Program-made: the position numbers and the translations under genes
Shown here: positions 27,140 to 36,658 of the stretch, piece by piece
Layout of the letters: each line of letters begins with the position of its first letter
How positions within the stretch are numbered: position 1 is the stretch's first letter
NCBI GenBank assembly: GCA_023415055.1
Contig: JAEZLZ010000077.1
Coordinates: 1 to 43,216, forward strand
Direction of reading: 5' to 3'
DNA: 43,216 bases
Source: Bacillota bacterium
GTDB lineage: Bacteria; Bacillota; Clostridia; Lachnospirales; Lachnospiraceae
Notes under the pieces: model-generated
Database searches by the model: none
What the model saw: the letters and a program-made list of their open reading frames with translations, nothing else
Told to the model about the DNA's origin: nothing

Positions 27140-27901
27140 ATGCTTCGTGAAGTATTATCGATAGGCGATAAGATAGATGTGAAGCCGCTTGGTCGCAGCG
27201 GTAAGCCGGTAATGGGTGCCAGGACTTTTGTTAGCCAATTAGTTGATTTTGTTGATGCGGATGTACTGAACATAGCGGCACCTATCGTTTTGGGCAGAAC
27301 GATTCCTCTTCCGGTAGGTGAAAATTTTAATCTGTGCTTTTATACGGAAAAGGGATTATACCAGTGCAATAGTACAGTACTGAGTAATCACAGAGATAAT
27401 AAGACAATCATTACTATAGTTCGTATTACGACAAATCTGGAGAAGTTCCAAAGAAGGCAGTACTATCGGCTGGAGTGTATTCATGATATTGAATACCGAC
27501 AAATAACTATAGAAGAAGAATTACTCGATAAGAGGTTAAATACCAACCAATTCAGTAATCCGGACGAACAGGCAGAAGCAAAGAGAAAGCTGGCTCAACT
27601 AGACAGAGAATGGATCCCTGCTTCTATTACAGATCTGAGTGGAGGAGGAGCCAGATTTAGTTCTGAGTTATCCCATAATCCGGGTGATAAGCTTCGAATT
27701 AAATTAGACTTCGTCTCAGGAGGAGAGATGAAAAAGCTGGTTCTGACAGCAAATGTTATTTATTCCGGACGTATTCTTACAAGAACCGGGGCCTACGAGC
27801 ATAGAGTTGAATTTATCGATATTATGCAAAGAGACAGAGAGACCTTAATCCGATACATATTCGAACAGGAACGCAAAAGAAGAAGAAATGATAAAAATTA
27901 G
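27140..27901 (+). CDS. PilZ-domain c-di-GMP receptor, YcgR/YpfA-type
   Basis: Proteins of this type slow the motor when bound to cyclic di-GMP. The 253-residue product has an N-terminal YcgR-like domain (about 1-100) and a PilZ domain with the ligand motifs RRQYYR (105-110) and DLSGGG (165-170). Between these motifs sits a charged insert of about 40 residues (about 121-160), longer than in a minimal PilZ domain. GGAGGTGG precedes ATG 27140. GCCGATGA at 27041-27048 in the leader resembles a SigD -10 box but lacks a spaced -35 box. Confidence 0.9.
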   Translation: MLREVLSIGDKIDVKPLGRSGKPVMGARTFVSQLVDFVDADVLNIAAPIVLGRTIPLPVGENFNLCFYTEKGLYQCNSTVLSNHRDNKTIITIVRITTNLEKFQRRQYYRLECIHDIEYRQITIEEELLDKRLNTNQFSNPDEQAEAKRKLAQLDREWIPASITDLSGGGARFSSELSHNPGDKLRIKLDFVSGGEMKKLVLTANVIYSGRILTRTGAYEHRVEFIDIMQRDRETLIRYIFEQERKRRRNDKN

Positions 27902-27984
27902 AATATACAACAAAGGCGAACACATTCATGCTCTTTACTGGTAGTTGTAACATTATATGCCATAATGGAGGTATATAGCAAAAT

Positions 27985-29070
27985 ATGAAAAAAAATATTT
28001 TAATAATAGATGACTCTGCACTTATGAGAAGGGTACTCTCTGATATAATTAATTCAGATGAGCGATACCGTGCAATTGAGGTTGCGGTAAATGGTTTAGA
28101 AGGCCTGGAACTTTTACAAAGCAGAGGGAAAGACTTTGATGCCGTGTTACTTGACATTAACATGCCGAAGATGAACGGTATTGAACTGCTAGAGGCTTTA
28201 AAACAAAGAGGAATCAAGGCGACCATCATCATTGTCAGCACCATTGCCAAGAAGGAAGCAAGAGAGACAATACGTGCACTTGAGCTTGGCGCCTTCGACT
28301 TTGTAACAAAACCAGACAGCTTCCTGGAGGTTAAGAGCAATTCTTTCTCAGACCGTCTGCTAGAGTGTCTGACGATGGCTACCAAAGGCTATACACCTGC
28401 AGCCAAGACAGAAGCTTCGAAGGAAGATAATCCTGTGGTTGCCAAGGAAGCCGAACCAAGGAAGAGATCCCAGTCGGCTACTCAGGGAGCAGATAAGCTG
28501 ATTGCATTAGCTTGTTCCACTGGTGGACCCAAAGCACTGCACAGCGTCATCCCGAATCTTCCGGCTAATCTCGATGCCGGTATGCTGGTTGTTCAACATA
28601 TGCCGGGCGGTTTTACCAAATCCCTGGCAGACCGACTGAATGAATTAAGTAAGGTGACAGTGAAGGAGGCTGAGGACGGAGAACTCTTGCAGAAGGGCAC
28701 AGTGTATATTGCGAAAGGCGGGTACCAGATGCGGTTAAAGAAGCAGGAGAACCAAACCTATCGTATATCTATTACACAGGAGCCGGCAAGACATGGATTA
28801 CTGCCTTGTGCAGATATTATGTATGAATCCTTGGTGGACACGAACTTTAGTCAGATTACCTGCGTTGTACTTACAGGTATGGGCGGGGACGGAACCGCCG
28901 GAATATCACAATTGAATAAAAAGCAAAACATTTATGTAATTGCGCAGAATGAAGAAACCAGTATTGTATACGGGATGCCTAAGGTAATAAGAGACACCGG
29001 ACTGGTGGATGAAGTGGTTGCGCTTAATGAAGTATCGGATGCCATTATAAAGAATGTGGGGGTGCGTTAG
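27985..29070 (+). CDS. cheB: Chemotaxis receptor methylesterase/deamidase CheB
   Basis: CheB removes methyl groups from receptors after phosphorylation by CheA. The 361-residue protein has a receiver domain with D9/D10 and D57 (LLDINMP), a linker (about 125-165), and the methylesterase domain with the catalytic triad in CSTGGP (Ser), QHMPGGFTKSLADRL (His) and LTGMGGDGTAG (Asp). The stop is directly followed by the cheA ATG. No cheR lies in the window. Confidence 0.97.
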   Translation: MKKNILIIDDSALMRRVLSDIINSDERYRAIEVAVNGLEGLELLQSRGKDFDAVLLDINMPKMNGIELLEALKQRGIKATIIIVSTIAKKEARETIRALELGAFDFVTKPDSFLEVKSNSFSDRLLECLTMATKGYTPAAKTEASKEDNPVVAKEAEPRKRSQSATQGADKLIALACSTGGPKALHSVIPNLPANLDAGMLVVQHMPGGFTKSLADRLNELSKVTVKEAEDGELLQKGTVYIAKGGYQMRLKKQENQTYRISITQEPARHGLLPCADIMYESLVDTNFSQITCVVLTGMGGDGTAGISQLNKKQNIYVIAQNEETSIVYGMPKVIRDTGLVDEVVALNEVSDAIIKNVGVR

Positions 29071-31158
29071 ATGGACGTTAGTCAATACCTGGAGATATTT
29101 ATTGAAGAAACAAAAGAACATTTGCAAAGTCTGAATCAACATTTATTAATTCTGGAACGTGAACCGGAAAATGAAGAGACAATCAATGAGATTTTCCGTG
29201 CGGCTCATTCGCTGAAAGGAATGGCCGGAACGATGGGTTATAAGAGAATGCAGCGATTAACTCATGATATGGAGAATGTATTTTCTGAGATAAGAAACGG
29301 AAAAATGAAGGCTTCTTCCGCTCTTGTTGATATTTTATTTAAAGGACTTGATGCACTTGAGAATTACCTCGGCAATATCCAATCCGAAGCGAACGAAGGG
29401 GAAGAGGATAACGAGGATATTATCAATGCATTAAATAATATACTCAGCGAAGGACTGGGACAGGCTCCTGCTGCAAAGCCGGCTGAAAAGGCAAAGGAAA
29501 CAAAAAGCATTGCAGCACCGGCAGCTACAGATGAGAAGATGAGATTTCGGAATGTAAAGATTGAAGAGCATGAAAAGAAAGCAATGGTCAAAGCAGAGAT
29601 GCTTGGACTTAACGTAATCGGCCTAACGGTTTATATTCAAGAATATTGTGTACTCAAGGGTGCGAGAGCTTTTATGGTAAACCGTACCCTGGAAGAACTG
29701 GGTGAGATTATTAAGCTCAATCCAAGTGCACAGGATCTGGAAGATGAGAAATATGATTTTGATTATTCTGCCTTTATTATCACGAAGGAAACTCCGGATA
29801 AACTGATTACGGTTGCATCTAATGTATCTGAGGTAAAAGAAGTGGTTGCTGACTATATTCATCTTTCTGAGGATGAGATAGCAAGCTATACCGCGATTTT
29901 AAAGAAGGACGAAGCAACTACGGCTGTTTCTCAGGCAGTGAAGGAAACCAATTCATTAAAAGCCGGCAATGTACCAGCAGCAAAGCAGCCTGCAAAGCCG
30001 GTAGCGAATCGTTCCGTACGTGTTGATATTGATAAGCTGGATGTACTTATGAATCTGGTAAGTGAGCTTATTATAGCTAAGAACGGTCTGATTTCCATCA
30101 GCAGCGATAAGGAAATCATGACTGATAATTCCTTCCACGAGCAGATCGAATACTTAGAGCGAGTAACCACAAATCTTCATGAATCAGTTATGAAGACGAG
30201 AATGGTTCCGATTGAGAGTGTTGTAAACCGCTTCCCCCGAATGATCCGCGACTTGTCGAAGAAGCTGGATAAGGAAATGGAATTATTCATGACCGGTGAA
30301 GAGACAGAGCTTGATCGTACCGTAATTGATGAGATTGGTGATCCGCTGATGCATTTACTCCGTAATGCAGCCGACCATGGTCTGGAGAGTAACGCGGACA
30401 GACAGAAGGCGGGTAAGAATCCCTGCGGTTCCATTTATCTGGATGCATATCAGGATGGTAATAACGTTGTTATCGAAGTAAGAGATGACGGCGCAGGTAT
30501 TAATACTGAGAAGATTAAGAAAAAAGCATTGGAGAAAGGAACGATTACAGAGGAACAAGCACAGAGAATGACACAAAAAGATATCATTGACATTCTCTTC
30601 CAACCAAGTTTCTCAACTGCAGAACAGATTACAGATGTATCCGGTCGCGGTGTAGGCTTAGACGTCGTTAAGACAAAGATAGAGGCTCTCGGCGGTGAGA
30701 TCGAAGCGAAAACAAAGCTTGGAGAAGGCTCGAACTTTATTATACGTCTACCTTTAACACTTGCAATTATTCAATCCCTGATGGTTATTATCGGTGATGA
30801 AAAATTCGCACTTCCTCTTGGCAGCATCCAGACCGTTGAAGATGTTCCGATTACAGAAATTAAGACGATTCAAGGAAAAGAAGTAATTAATCTGAGAGGA
30901 TCGGTAGTGCCTATTATTCGCTTGGGTAACCTTCTTGACTGCAAGAAATCGGAGGTAACCCCCGAGGAACTGCTGGTAGTAATCGTAAAGAAGGGTGAGC
31001 GGCTTGCCGGTATGGTAGTTGACGAACTGATCGGTCAGCAGGAAATCGTAATCAAATCAATCGGTAAGTACATTAAGAACCATAAAATTATCAGTGGTGC
31101 TACCATCCTTGGTAATGGTGAAGTAGCTTTAATTCTTGATGTCAATTCTTTAGTATAG
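29071..31158 (+). CDS. cheA: Chemotaxis histidine kinase CheA
   Basis: CheA passes receptor signals to CheY and CheB. The 695-residue protein has all five domains in order: HPt with phospho-His 46 (RAAHSLKGMAGTMGY), P2 (about 160-270), dimerisation domain (RVDIDKLDVLMNLVSELIIAK), HATPase (LMHLLRNAADHGLE, VRDDGAGI, GRGVGLDVV) and a C-terminal CheW-like domain. An Ala/Pro/Lys-rich linker follows the HPt domain. It abuts cheB with no gap. Confidence 0.98.
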   Translation: MDVSQYLEIFIEETKEHLQSLNQHLLILEREPENEETINEIFRAAHSLKGMAGTMGYKRMQRLTHDMENVFSEIRNGKMKASSALVDILFKGLDALENYLGNIQSEANEGEEDNEDIINALNNILSEGLGQAPAAKPAEKAKETKSIAAPAATDEKMRFRNVKIEEHEKKAMVKAEMLGLNVIGLTVYIQEYCVLKGARAFMVNRTLEELGEIIKLNPSAQDLEDEKYDFDYSAFIITKETPDKLITVASNVSEVKEVVADYIHLSEDEIASYTAILKKDEATTAVSQAVKETNSLKAGNVPAAKQPAKPVANRSVRVDIDKLDVLMNLVSELIIAKNGLISISSDKEIMTDNSFHEQIEYLERVTTNLHESVMKTRMVPIESVVNRFPRMIRDLSKKLDKEMELFMTGEETELDRTVIDEIGDPLMHLLRNAADHGLESNADRQKAGKNPCGSIYLDAYQDGNNVVIEVRDDGAGINTEKIKKKALEKGTITEEQAQRMTQKDIIDILFQPSFSTAEQITDVSGRGVGLDVVKTKIEALGGEIEAKTKLGEGSNFIIRLPLTLAIIQSLMVIIGDEKFALPLGSIQTVEDVPITEIKTIQGKEVINLRGSVVPIIRLGNLLDCKKSEVTPEELLVVIVKKGERLAGMVVDELIGQQEIVIKSIGKYIKNHKIISGATILGNGEVALILDVNSLV

Positions 31159-31172
31159 GGGGGTGCACAGAT

Positions 31173-31610
31173 ATGGCAGAAGCAAAACAGTTTATTATTG
31201 CATATCTTAATAAGAATCAGTATGGCATTGATATCAAATACATAGATAATATTATAGTTATGCAGGGTATTACCAGAATTCCAAAATCCCAACCTTTTTT
31301 TAAGGGAGTTATCAATTTAAGAGGAGAAATAGTGCCTGTTATGAGTCTTCGTAATAAATTGGGTATGGATGAGGAAGCCTATACTGGTAAATCAAGAATT
31401 ATCATTGTTCGTCCGGAAAATGGAGCAGCACCAGTGGGCTTAATTGTGGATGAAGTGAAGGAAGTAATATCTCTTGAGGAGGAAGCCATCGAAAAGTTGA
31501 CTTATGACGAAAAGGACGAGAAGGCGAACTATAGCATCGGTATCGGTAAATACGGTGTAGAGCTGATTAACCTCTTGAATGTTCCTTCTATTGTAGTTGA
31601 AAAAGAATAA
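31173..31610 (+). CDS. cheW: Chemotaxis coupling protein CheW
   Basis: CheW links CheA to receptors. The 145-residue SH3-like protein has the conserved FKGVINLRGEIVPVMSLRNKLG and PVGLIVDEVKEVI blocks. AGGGGGG lies upstream of ATG 31173, and it follows cheA by 14 bases. Confidence 0.95.
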   Translation: MAEAKQFIIAYLNKNQYGIDIKYIDNIIVMQGITRIPKSQPFFKGVINLRGEIVPVMSLRNKLGMDEEAYTGKSRIIIVRPENGAAPVGLIVDEVKEVISLEEEAIEKLTYDEKDEKANYSIGIGKYGVELINLLNVPSIVVEKE

Positions 31611-31629
31611 TAAGTGAGGTGCAGAAACG

Positions 31630-32247
31630 GTGTCCCATCTGGATTTAAATCAATTAGATAATATGCAATATGATGTACTCAGAGAGATTGGCAATATTGG
31701 TGCGGGAAATGCCACGACTGCACTATCTCAGATGATTAATTCAAAAATTGATATGAAGGTTCCTAAGGTTGATCTGCTGGAATTCAAGGAGCTGTCCGAT
31801 ATCGTCGGCGGTGCTGAAAATCTGGTAGTAGGTATTTTGTTTACTTTGGAAGGGCAGATAGAAGGAATGATGATGTTTATGATGGATATGCCTGCTTCAA
31901 GACATCTGGTGAATTCCTTAATGTGTGATATGAGCAATACATCACTGGAATTTAACGAAATGGAGCTATCCGCGTTAAACGAAATCGGTAATATCATAGC
32001 CGGTGCTTATCTGTCCTCCCTTTCCACGTTAACAAATATATTGATTACGGCCAGTGTACCGTATATGGCAATAGATATGGCAGGAGCAATCTTGAGTGTT
32101 CCTGCTATTGAGTTTGGTAAAATTGGTGATAAAGCATTATTAATTGAGACTGAATTTGTGGACGATGAAAGAGCGGTAAACGGTTATTTTATCTTAATAC
32201 CGACGGTTGATTCATATGGAGCAATTCTAACTTCCTTAGGATTATAG
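31630..32247 (+). CDS. cheC: CheY-P phosphatase CheC
   Basis: CheC dephosphorylates CheY-P and regulates CheD. The 205-residue protein has both phosphatase motifs (D-x3-E-x2-N in DVLREIGNIGAGNA, S-x3-E-x2-N in SALNEIGNIIAGAY), each with the trailing proline. It begins with GTG 31630, 8 bases after GAGGTG (31616-31621), reading MSHLDLNQLDNMQYD. cheD follows after 9 bases. Confidence 0.95.
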   Translation: MSHLDLNQLDNMQYDVLREIGNIGAGNATTALSQMINSKIDMKVPKVDLLEFKELSDIVGGAENLVVGILFTLEGQIEGMMMFMMDMPASRHLVNSLMCDMSNTSLEFNEMELSALNEIGNIIAGAYLSSLSTLTNILITASVPYMAIDMAGAILSVPAIEFGKIGDKALLIETEFVDDERAVNGYFILIPTVDSYGAILTSLGL

Positions 32248-32256
32248 GGTGAGTGC

Positions 32257-32742
32257 ATGAACGAAATGATAAAAGTAGGGATGGCAGATCTTAACGTATG
32301 TGTCTCACCAAATGCAATTACTACATTGGGGTTGGGATCCTGCGTGGGAATCGTACTATATGATCCAACGAAGAAAATCGCTGGTATGGTTCATATAATG
32401 CTGCCGGACAGTACAAAGATACTGAACAATGAGAATAAAGCAAAATTTGCAGATACAGGGATTGATCTATTGATTAGGCGAATGATTGAGAGTGGTGCTG
32501 ACCGTAGATTGCTGATTGCTAAAATTGCGGGTGGCGCTCAAATGTTTGCTTTTGGTAATAATAGTGATATGATGAGAATAGGAGAACGTAATGTTGAGGC
32601 TACCAAGCTTAAGCTGGCTCAACTTGGAATTAGCATCCGGGCAGAGGATACCGGAGCGAATTATGGACGAACCATCGAATTTTATCCCGAAAACGGTACA
32701 CTGTTAATCAAATCAGTGGGTAAGGAACGTAAAATTCTTTAA
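32257..32742 (+). CDS. cheD: Chemoreceptor glutamine deamidase CheD
   Basis: CheD deamidates receptor glutamines and partners with CheC. The 161-residue protein has the catalytic Cys in LGLGSCVGIVLYD and His in MVHIMLPDS. The pairing with CheC directly upstream is the conserved functional unit. An alternative ATG lies at 32266. Confidence 0.95.
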   Translation: MNEMIKVGMADLNVCVSPNAITTLGLGSCVGIVLYDPTKKIAGMVHIMLPDSTKILNNENKAKFADTGIDLLIRRMIESGADRRLLIAKIAGGAQMFAFGNNSDMMRIGERNVEATKLKLAQLGISIRAEDTGANYGRTIEFYPENGTLLIKSVGKERKIL

Positions 32743-32761
32743 TAGAATAGTGGGTGATCTA

Positions 32762-33037
32762 ATGCGGGAAAGATACATACCGGCTCTTGTTATGCTGTTA
32801 GCTGGAGCAATAACCAGCGTTATCAATATTGTTAATAAAGTTAATGTTAACCTTGGCCTGAAAAGATTACTCATCGTATTGATCCTGTTTTATATTGCAG
32901 GATTAATTATAAAGGCGATTATCGTAAGGACAATTATCAATGCACCAAAGAAAGGTGACGAGCTTACGGAGGAAGAAACAGAAGGTATCCAGGAAGAAAA
33001 GCCGGAGGAAGCAGGTCCAGGCGGTAAAACGAAATAG
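32762..33037 (+). CDS. Small two-TM membrane protein of unknown function, before the flagellar sigma gene
   Basis: I do not recognise a named family. The 91-residue product begins MRERYIPALVMLLAGAITSV, has two hydrophobic helices (about 6-22 and 36-58) and a charged Glu/Lys/Gly-rich tail that is probably cytoplasmic. ATG 32762 is chosen because GGGTGAT lies about 5 bases upstream; GTG 32750 is an alternative. It is 19 bases after cheD and 39 before the sigma factor gene, so it is part of the operon. A motility role is only inferred from place. Confidence 0.75.
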   Translation: MRERYIPALVMLLAGAITSVINIVNKVNVNLGLKRLLIVLILFYIAGLIIKAIIVRTIINAPKKGDELTEEETEGIQEEKPEEAGPGGKTK

Positions 33038-33076
33038 TTTCTGCATAAAACAACTTAAAAAGTTTTTGGAGGTACT

Positions 33077-33841
33077 ATGAACGCTGAAGGGAAACAAAAG
33101 CTTTGGGAGGACTACTCAAAAAGGAAAACTCCCGAGCTTCAGGAGAAAATCATAATTGAATATGCAAGTCTTGTAAAGTTAGTTGCAGGTCGCCTTAGCA
33201 TGTATCTCGGATATAATGTAGAATATGACGATTTGGTCGGGTATGGAACCTTTGGCCTTATCGATGCTGTTGATAAATTCGATTATACAAAGGGTGTAAA
33301 ATTTGAAACTTATGCCTCGCTTCGAATCCGGGGGGCAATTTTGGACCAAATCCGAAAGATGGACTGGATACCGAGAAGCATAAGGCAAAAGCAGAGAAAA
33401 ATCGATCTGGCTTATCAAAGTCTGGAACAAAAATTCGGTAGAATGGCAAGTGATGAGGAAATTGCCCAGGAATTAGAGATATCGGTGGACGAGTTAGAAA
33501 ACTGGCAAAACCAGACGAAAGTAACAAACATTATATCGCTGGACGAGTTTATGGAACAAGGCACGGAATCAAAGGTAGAGCAGAGTCTTACGACCGATTT
33601 CGATCGGCCGGATAAAGTACTGGAAAAGCAGGAATTAAAGGATCTGCTTGTGAAAACGTTGGAAACATTGACAGAGAAGGAAAAGAAGGTTATAGTTCTC
33701 TACTATTATGAAGAATTAACTTTAAAGGAGATAAGCCGAATTCTAGAGGTATCCGAATCTCGTATCTCCCAATTACATACAAAAGCATTGCAAAAAATGA
33801 AGGTACGCTTGGGAAACAACATGGAATTATTTGCAATTTAA
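33077..33841 (+). CDS. sigD: Flagellar/motility sigma factor SigD (FliA)
   Basis: This sigma factor drives late flagellar genes such as flagellin. The 254-residue protein has the sigma-70 regions 2 (DDLVGYGTFGLIDAVDKFDY, FETYASLRIRGAILDQIRK), 3 (EIAQELEISVDELENW) and 4 (LTLKEISRILEVSESRISQL) in the FliA/WhiG pattern. GGAGG lies before ATG 33077. The anti-sigma gene flgM is not in this window. Confidence 0.96.
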   Translation: MNAEGKQKLWEDYSKRKTPELQEKIIIEYASLVKLVAGRLSMYLGYNVEYDDLVGYGTFGLIDAVDKFDYTKGVKFETYASLRIRGAILDQIRKMDWIPRSIRQKQRKIDLAYQSLEQKFGRMASDEEIAQELEISVDELENWQNQTKVTNIISLDEFMEQGTESKVEQSLTTDFDRPDKVLEKQELKDLLVKTLETLTEKEKKVIVLYYYEELTLKEISRILEVSESRISQLHTKALQKMKVRLGNNMELFAI

Positions 33842-33918
33842 ATAGCAGGATAAATGGATATCTCAAAGTATAACGCATATTAACCACAGGGGAAGATGCA
33901 AAGGTTGGGAGGAGAAGA

Positions 33919-35523
33919 ATGAGCGGTAGAAATGGTTTCTTTCAGATAGTAATCAAACAGGACGGTACCTATTTGAAAATCTATGATGCGGAGCAAGGAG
34001 GAGAAGCTGTTTTCTACGAAGAAATCAGCAATTATCTTGTAGATAGAAAAATCTATGAATATGACAAGGTTGCCATTAGCCGGGCACTTACGGATCTGAA
34101 AGATTCCGTAGAGGTCAAAATATCTAACTATCCGGTTTTCACTATTGATGAAATGATAAAGGTTGAGCTTGCAGAAGATCGTATGTATGCAAAAGCTAGA
34201 TTTTATCCGCCTTCCAACAACGGTCATCTGATGATGAAGGATGAGATTATCACGTCATTAGTCCGAGCAGGTGTGAAATATGGTGTGGATGAAAATGCGG
34301 TAATGGAATTTTTGAAGGAAAGAAGATACTGTACTGATTACATATTAGCAAAAGCGACACCCGCAGTACAAGGGCGTGATGCAGAGATTACCTATCATTT
34401 TAATACTGATCTTACGTTGAAGCCAAAGAGAAACGAGGATGGATCTGTCGATTTCCATCAATTGGATATGATAAGTCACTGTCACAAAAACCAGCTGTTA
34501 GCGACATTGACACCAATGGATCAGGGAAAACCGGGCATCGATGTATGCGGTGTGATGATTCGTCCCAATAAGGTGAATAACCGTATCTTGCGACATGGTA
34601 ATAAAATCTATTTATCCGAGGATGGTCTGCAGATGTTTTCTTCTGTGGATGGACATGTAAGCCTGGTTGACAACCGTGTTTTTGTATCAGACACCTATGA
34701 GGTACACGCGGATGTAGACGCCTCAACCGGTGACATTGAATATGAGGGTAATGTAGTCGTTCGTGGTAATGTAATTACCGGCTTCTCAGTGAAGGCAAAA
34801 GGAGATATCGAAGTAAACGGTGTTGTTGAGGGTGCCTTTATTGAAGCTGGTGGGCATATCGTTCTTAAACGCGGTATGCAGGGCATGAATAAAGGAATTT
34901 TAAGAGCAAATGGAAATATTATAACGAAATTCATCGAAAATGCCGAAGTAATAGCTGGAGGATATGTTTCAACAGAATCTATTCTTCATAGTAGAGTATC
35001 TGCTAAGGGTGATATTATCGTTGGTGGTAAGAGAGGGTTTGTTACAGGTGGAGAGATACGTTCCGGTACATTGATCTCTGTAAAAACAGCAGGTTCACAA
35101 ATGGGTACGGCTACCTTGCTTGAGGTCGGAATTGACCCCAGAGTCCTTGAAGAGTTTCGTGAGCTTGAGAAACGAATAGCTACTATGTTGGCCGATAAAG
35201 AACGTCTGGCCCAAGCCCTGATACTGTTTCGTAAAAAAATCGCATCCGGGACGCAGATGAATGAAGAAAAAATGGAATACTTAAAACAGGTCACTCAGAA
35301 TAACATTATGCTGGAGGCTCAGATCAAAGAATCCAGAAAGCGTTATGAAGAGTTAAAAATCGAAGTCGACAATAATTCCTCCGGTTCGATTAAAGTATCC
35401 GATATTGTATATCCTGGAACTAAGCTTGTGATATCCAATGTAATCCATTTTGTCCGTGAAGATACCCATCATAGCAAATTCGTCAGAGACAGAGCAGATA
35501 TAAAAGTAATACCTCTGATGTAG
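33919..35523 (+). CDS. FapA/DUF342 family protein
   Basis: The 534-residue protein has the FapA/DUF342 layout: an N-terminal domain (about 1-170), a parallel beta-helix with Gly-rich repeats (about 180-400; GNVVVRGNVITGFSVKAKGD, GGYVSTESILHSRVSAKGD), and a coiled coil (about 410-480). The family is often found beside flagellar or chemotaxis genes; FapA in Vibrio vulnificus affects flagellar/polar signalling, but the role here is unknown. GGGAGGAG precedes ATG 33919. Confidence 0.88.
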   Translation: MSGRNGFFQIVIKQDGTYLKIYDAEQGGEAVFYEEISNYLVDRKIYEYDKVAISRALTDLKDSVEVKISNYPVFTIDEMIKVELAEDRMYAKARFYPPSNNGHLMMKDEIITSLVRAGVKYGVDENAVMEFLKERRYCTDYILAKATPAVQGRDAEITYHFNTDLTLKPKRNEDGSVDFHQLDMISHCHKNQLLATLTPMDQGKPGIDVCGVMIRPNKVNNRILRHGNKIYLSEDGLQMFSSVDGHVSLVDNRVFVSDTYEVHADVDASTGDIEYEGNVVVRGNVITGFSVKAKGDIEVNGVVEGAFIEAGGHIVLKRGMQGMNKGILRANGNIITKFIENAEVIAGGYVSTESILHSRVSAKGDIIVGGKRGFVTGGEIRSGTLISVKTAGSQMGTATLLEVGIDPRVLEEFRELEKRIATMLADKERLAQALILFRKKIASGTQMNEEKMEYLKQVTQNNIMLEAQIKESRKRYEELKIEVDNNSSGSIKVSDIVYPGTKLVISNVIHFVREDTHHSKFVRDRADIKVIPLM

Positions 35524-35608
35524 CTATTTGGACTGGGATGATCTCTGTTGAAACGATCGAAATGATACCTTAATGTGCTATATTGATAGGAAGCAGGGAG
35601 GAAGAATT

Positions 35609-35908
35609 ATGCCGGTAGGACCCATTGAAGTAATCAGAGCCCAGGAGGCAACACAGATCAGACATATGGATGCGCAAAGGGCGCAGCATGCCCAGGAAAT
35701 GATAAATAAAAACTTTCAAACGATGGTAGAGCATGAGCATAATAAGCCGGTTGAGACTACCAAGCCTGAAAACACGGAGTACCGATATGATGCCAAGGAA
35801 AAGGGTAACAATCAATATACCGGATCCGACAGCAAAAAGAAGGAAAAAGAGAACAAAAAGGATCCAAAGGATACCCCCAAAAGCGGAGGCATCGATATTT
35901 TGATCTAA
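35609..35908 (+). CDS. Small charged protein of unknown function in the fla/che cluster
   Basis: The 99-residue product begins MPVGPIEVIRAQEATQIRHM, is rich in Gln, His, Glu and Lys, has a Lys/Asp-rich tail and ends GGIDILI. It has no TM helix, Cys or known motif that I can see and is probably largely helical then disordered. GGGAGG (35596-35601) sits about 8 bases before ATG 35609; an ATG at 35573 overlaps other sequence and lacks a site. Its strong ribosome site and operon position support a real gene. Confidence 0.75.
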   Translation: MPVGPIEVIRAQEATQIRHMDAQRAQHAQEMINKNFQTMVEHEHNKPVETTKPENTEYRYDAKEKGNNQYTGSDSKKKEKENKKDPKDTPKSGGIDILI

Positions 35909-35932
35909 ATAAATGTGCAGGAGTAATAGTTT

Positions 35933-36634
35933 ATGAGTCCATTGGAAATAGCACTGATTATCATAGGCGTCATAGTTATCATCATTAGTTGTATTGTAGT
36001 GGATAACCAGACAAATAATCAAAAGCAGATGATTGGCAAATCCCTAGCTTCACTTGAATATAAGATATCGGAAGAGGATAAGCGACAGCTTTTAGACAAA
36101 ATGAAAGATTATCTGTCGGAAGTGAAAGAAGAGACAATTATCCGAACTGATGATGCCTTAAGCAAAATATCAAATGAAAAGATTATGGCTGTGAATGAAT
36201 TCTCAGACCAGATCATGGAAAAAATCAAACGTAATCATGAAGAAGTGGTGTTCCTTTATAACATGTTAAATGATAAGGAAAAAGAGCTAAAGTCAACCGT
36301 CAGAGAGATTGATTCTTCAAAAAAGAAAGTTCAGGATATCTTGAACAGCAAAGCAGAAAATGACAAGCTGCAGGCGGTAAAGAACGCGAAGACTCAGGCG
36401 GTAACAAAAGCTCTCAACCAAGCAAAGACAGAACAGATTGAAAAACCGGAAAAGCAGATCAGCCGTCCCATGGAAACTTCTGCCGAGTTGTCCACGGTAA
36501 GCGGCTCTAACAATAATACACAGATTTTGGCACTATATTCCCAGGGAAGATCCGTGGTTGAAATATCAAAGCTATTGGGCCTTGGACAGGGTGAAGTCAG
36601 ATTAGTAATTGATTTGTTCAAGGGAAAGAAGTAA
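35933..36634 (+). CDS. Membrane-anchored coiled-coil protein with C-terminal HTH (DUF6115-like)
   Basis: The 233-residue protein has one N-terminal TM helix (about 5-24), a long coiled coil (about 35-140), a Lys/Gln/Ala-rich linker, and a C-terminal helix-turn-helix-like unit (ILALYSQGRSVVEISKLLGLGQGEVRLVIDLF, given here in part). The tail resembles the DUF6115 family; that assignment is from memory, not a search. A membrane-tethered DNA-binding-like domain is odd; it may bind protein rather than DNA. SD AGGAG lies before ATG 35933. Confidence 0.75.
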   Translation: MSPLEIALIIIGVIVIIISCIVVDNQTNNQKQMIGKSLASLEYKISEEDKRQLLDKMKDYLSEVKEETIIRTDDALSKISNEKIMAVNEFSDQIMEKIKRNHEEVVFLYNMLNDKEKELKSTVREIDSSKKKVQDILNSKAENDKLQAVKNAKTQAVTKALNQAKTEQIEKPEKQISRPMETSAELSTVSGSNNNTQILALYSQGRSVVEISKLLGLGQGEVRLVIDLFKGKK

Positions 36635-36658
36635 CTCGAAAGGCTTGGTGTATAACCT

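Noticed and set aside
27822..28385. Minus-strand ORF of 187 codons across the PilZ/cheB junction
   Set aside because: It lies opposite two well-supported genes and has Ser/Phe-rich shadow composition; no ribosome site.
35570..36022. Minus-strand ORF of 150 codons opposite the small charged gene
   Set aside because: The plus-strand genes have good ribosome sites and operon context; the antisense frame has no support.
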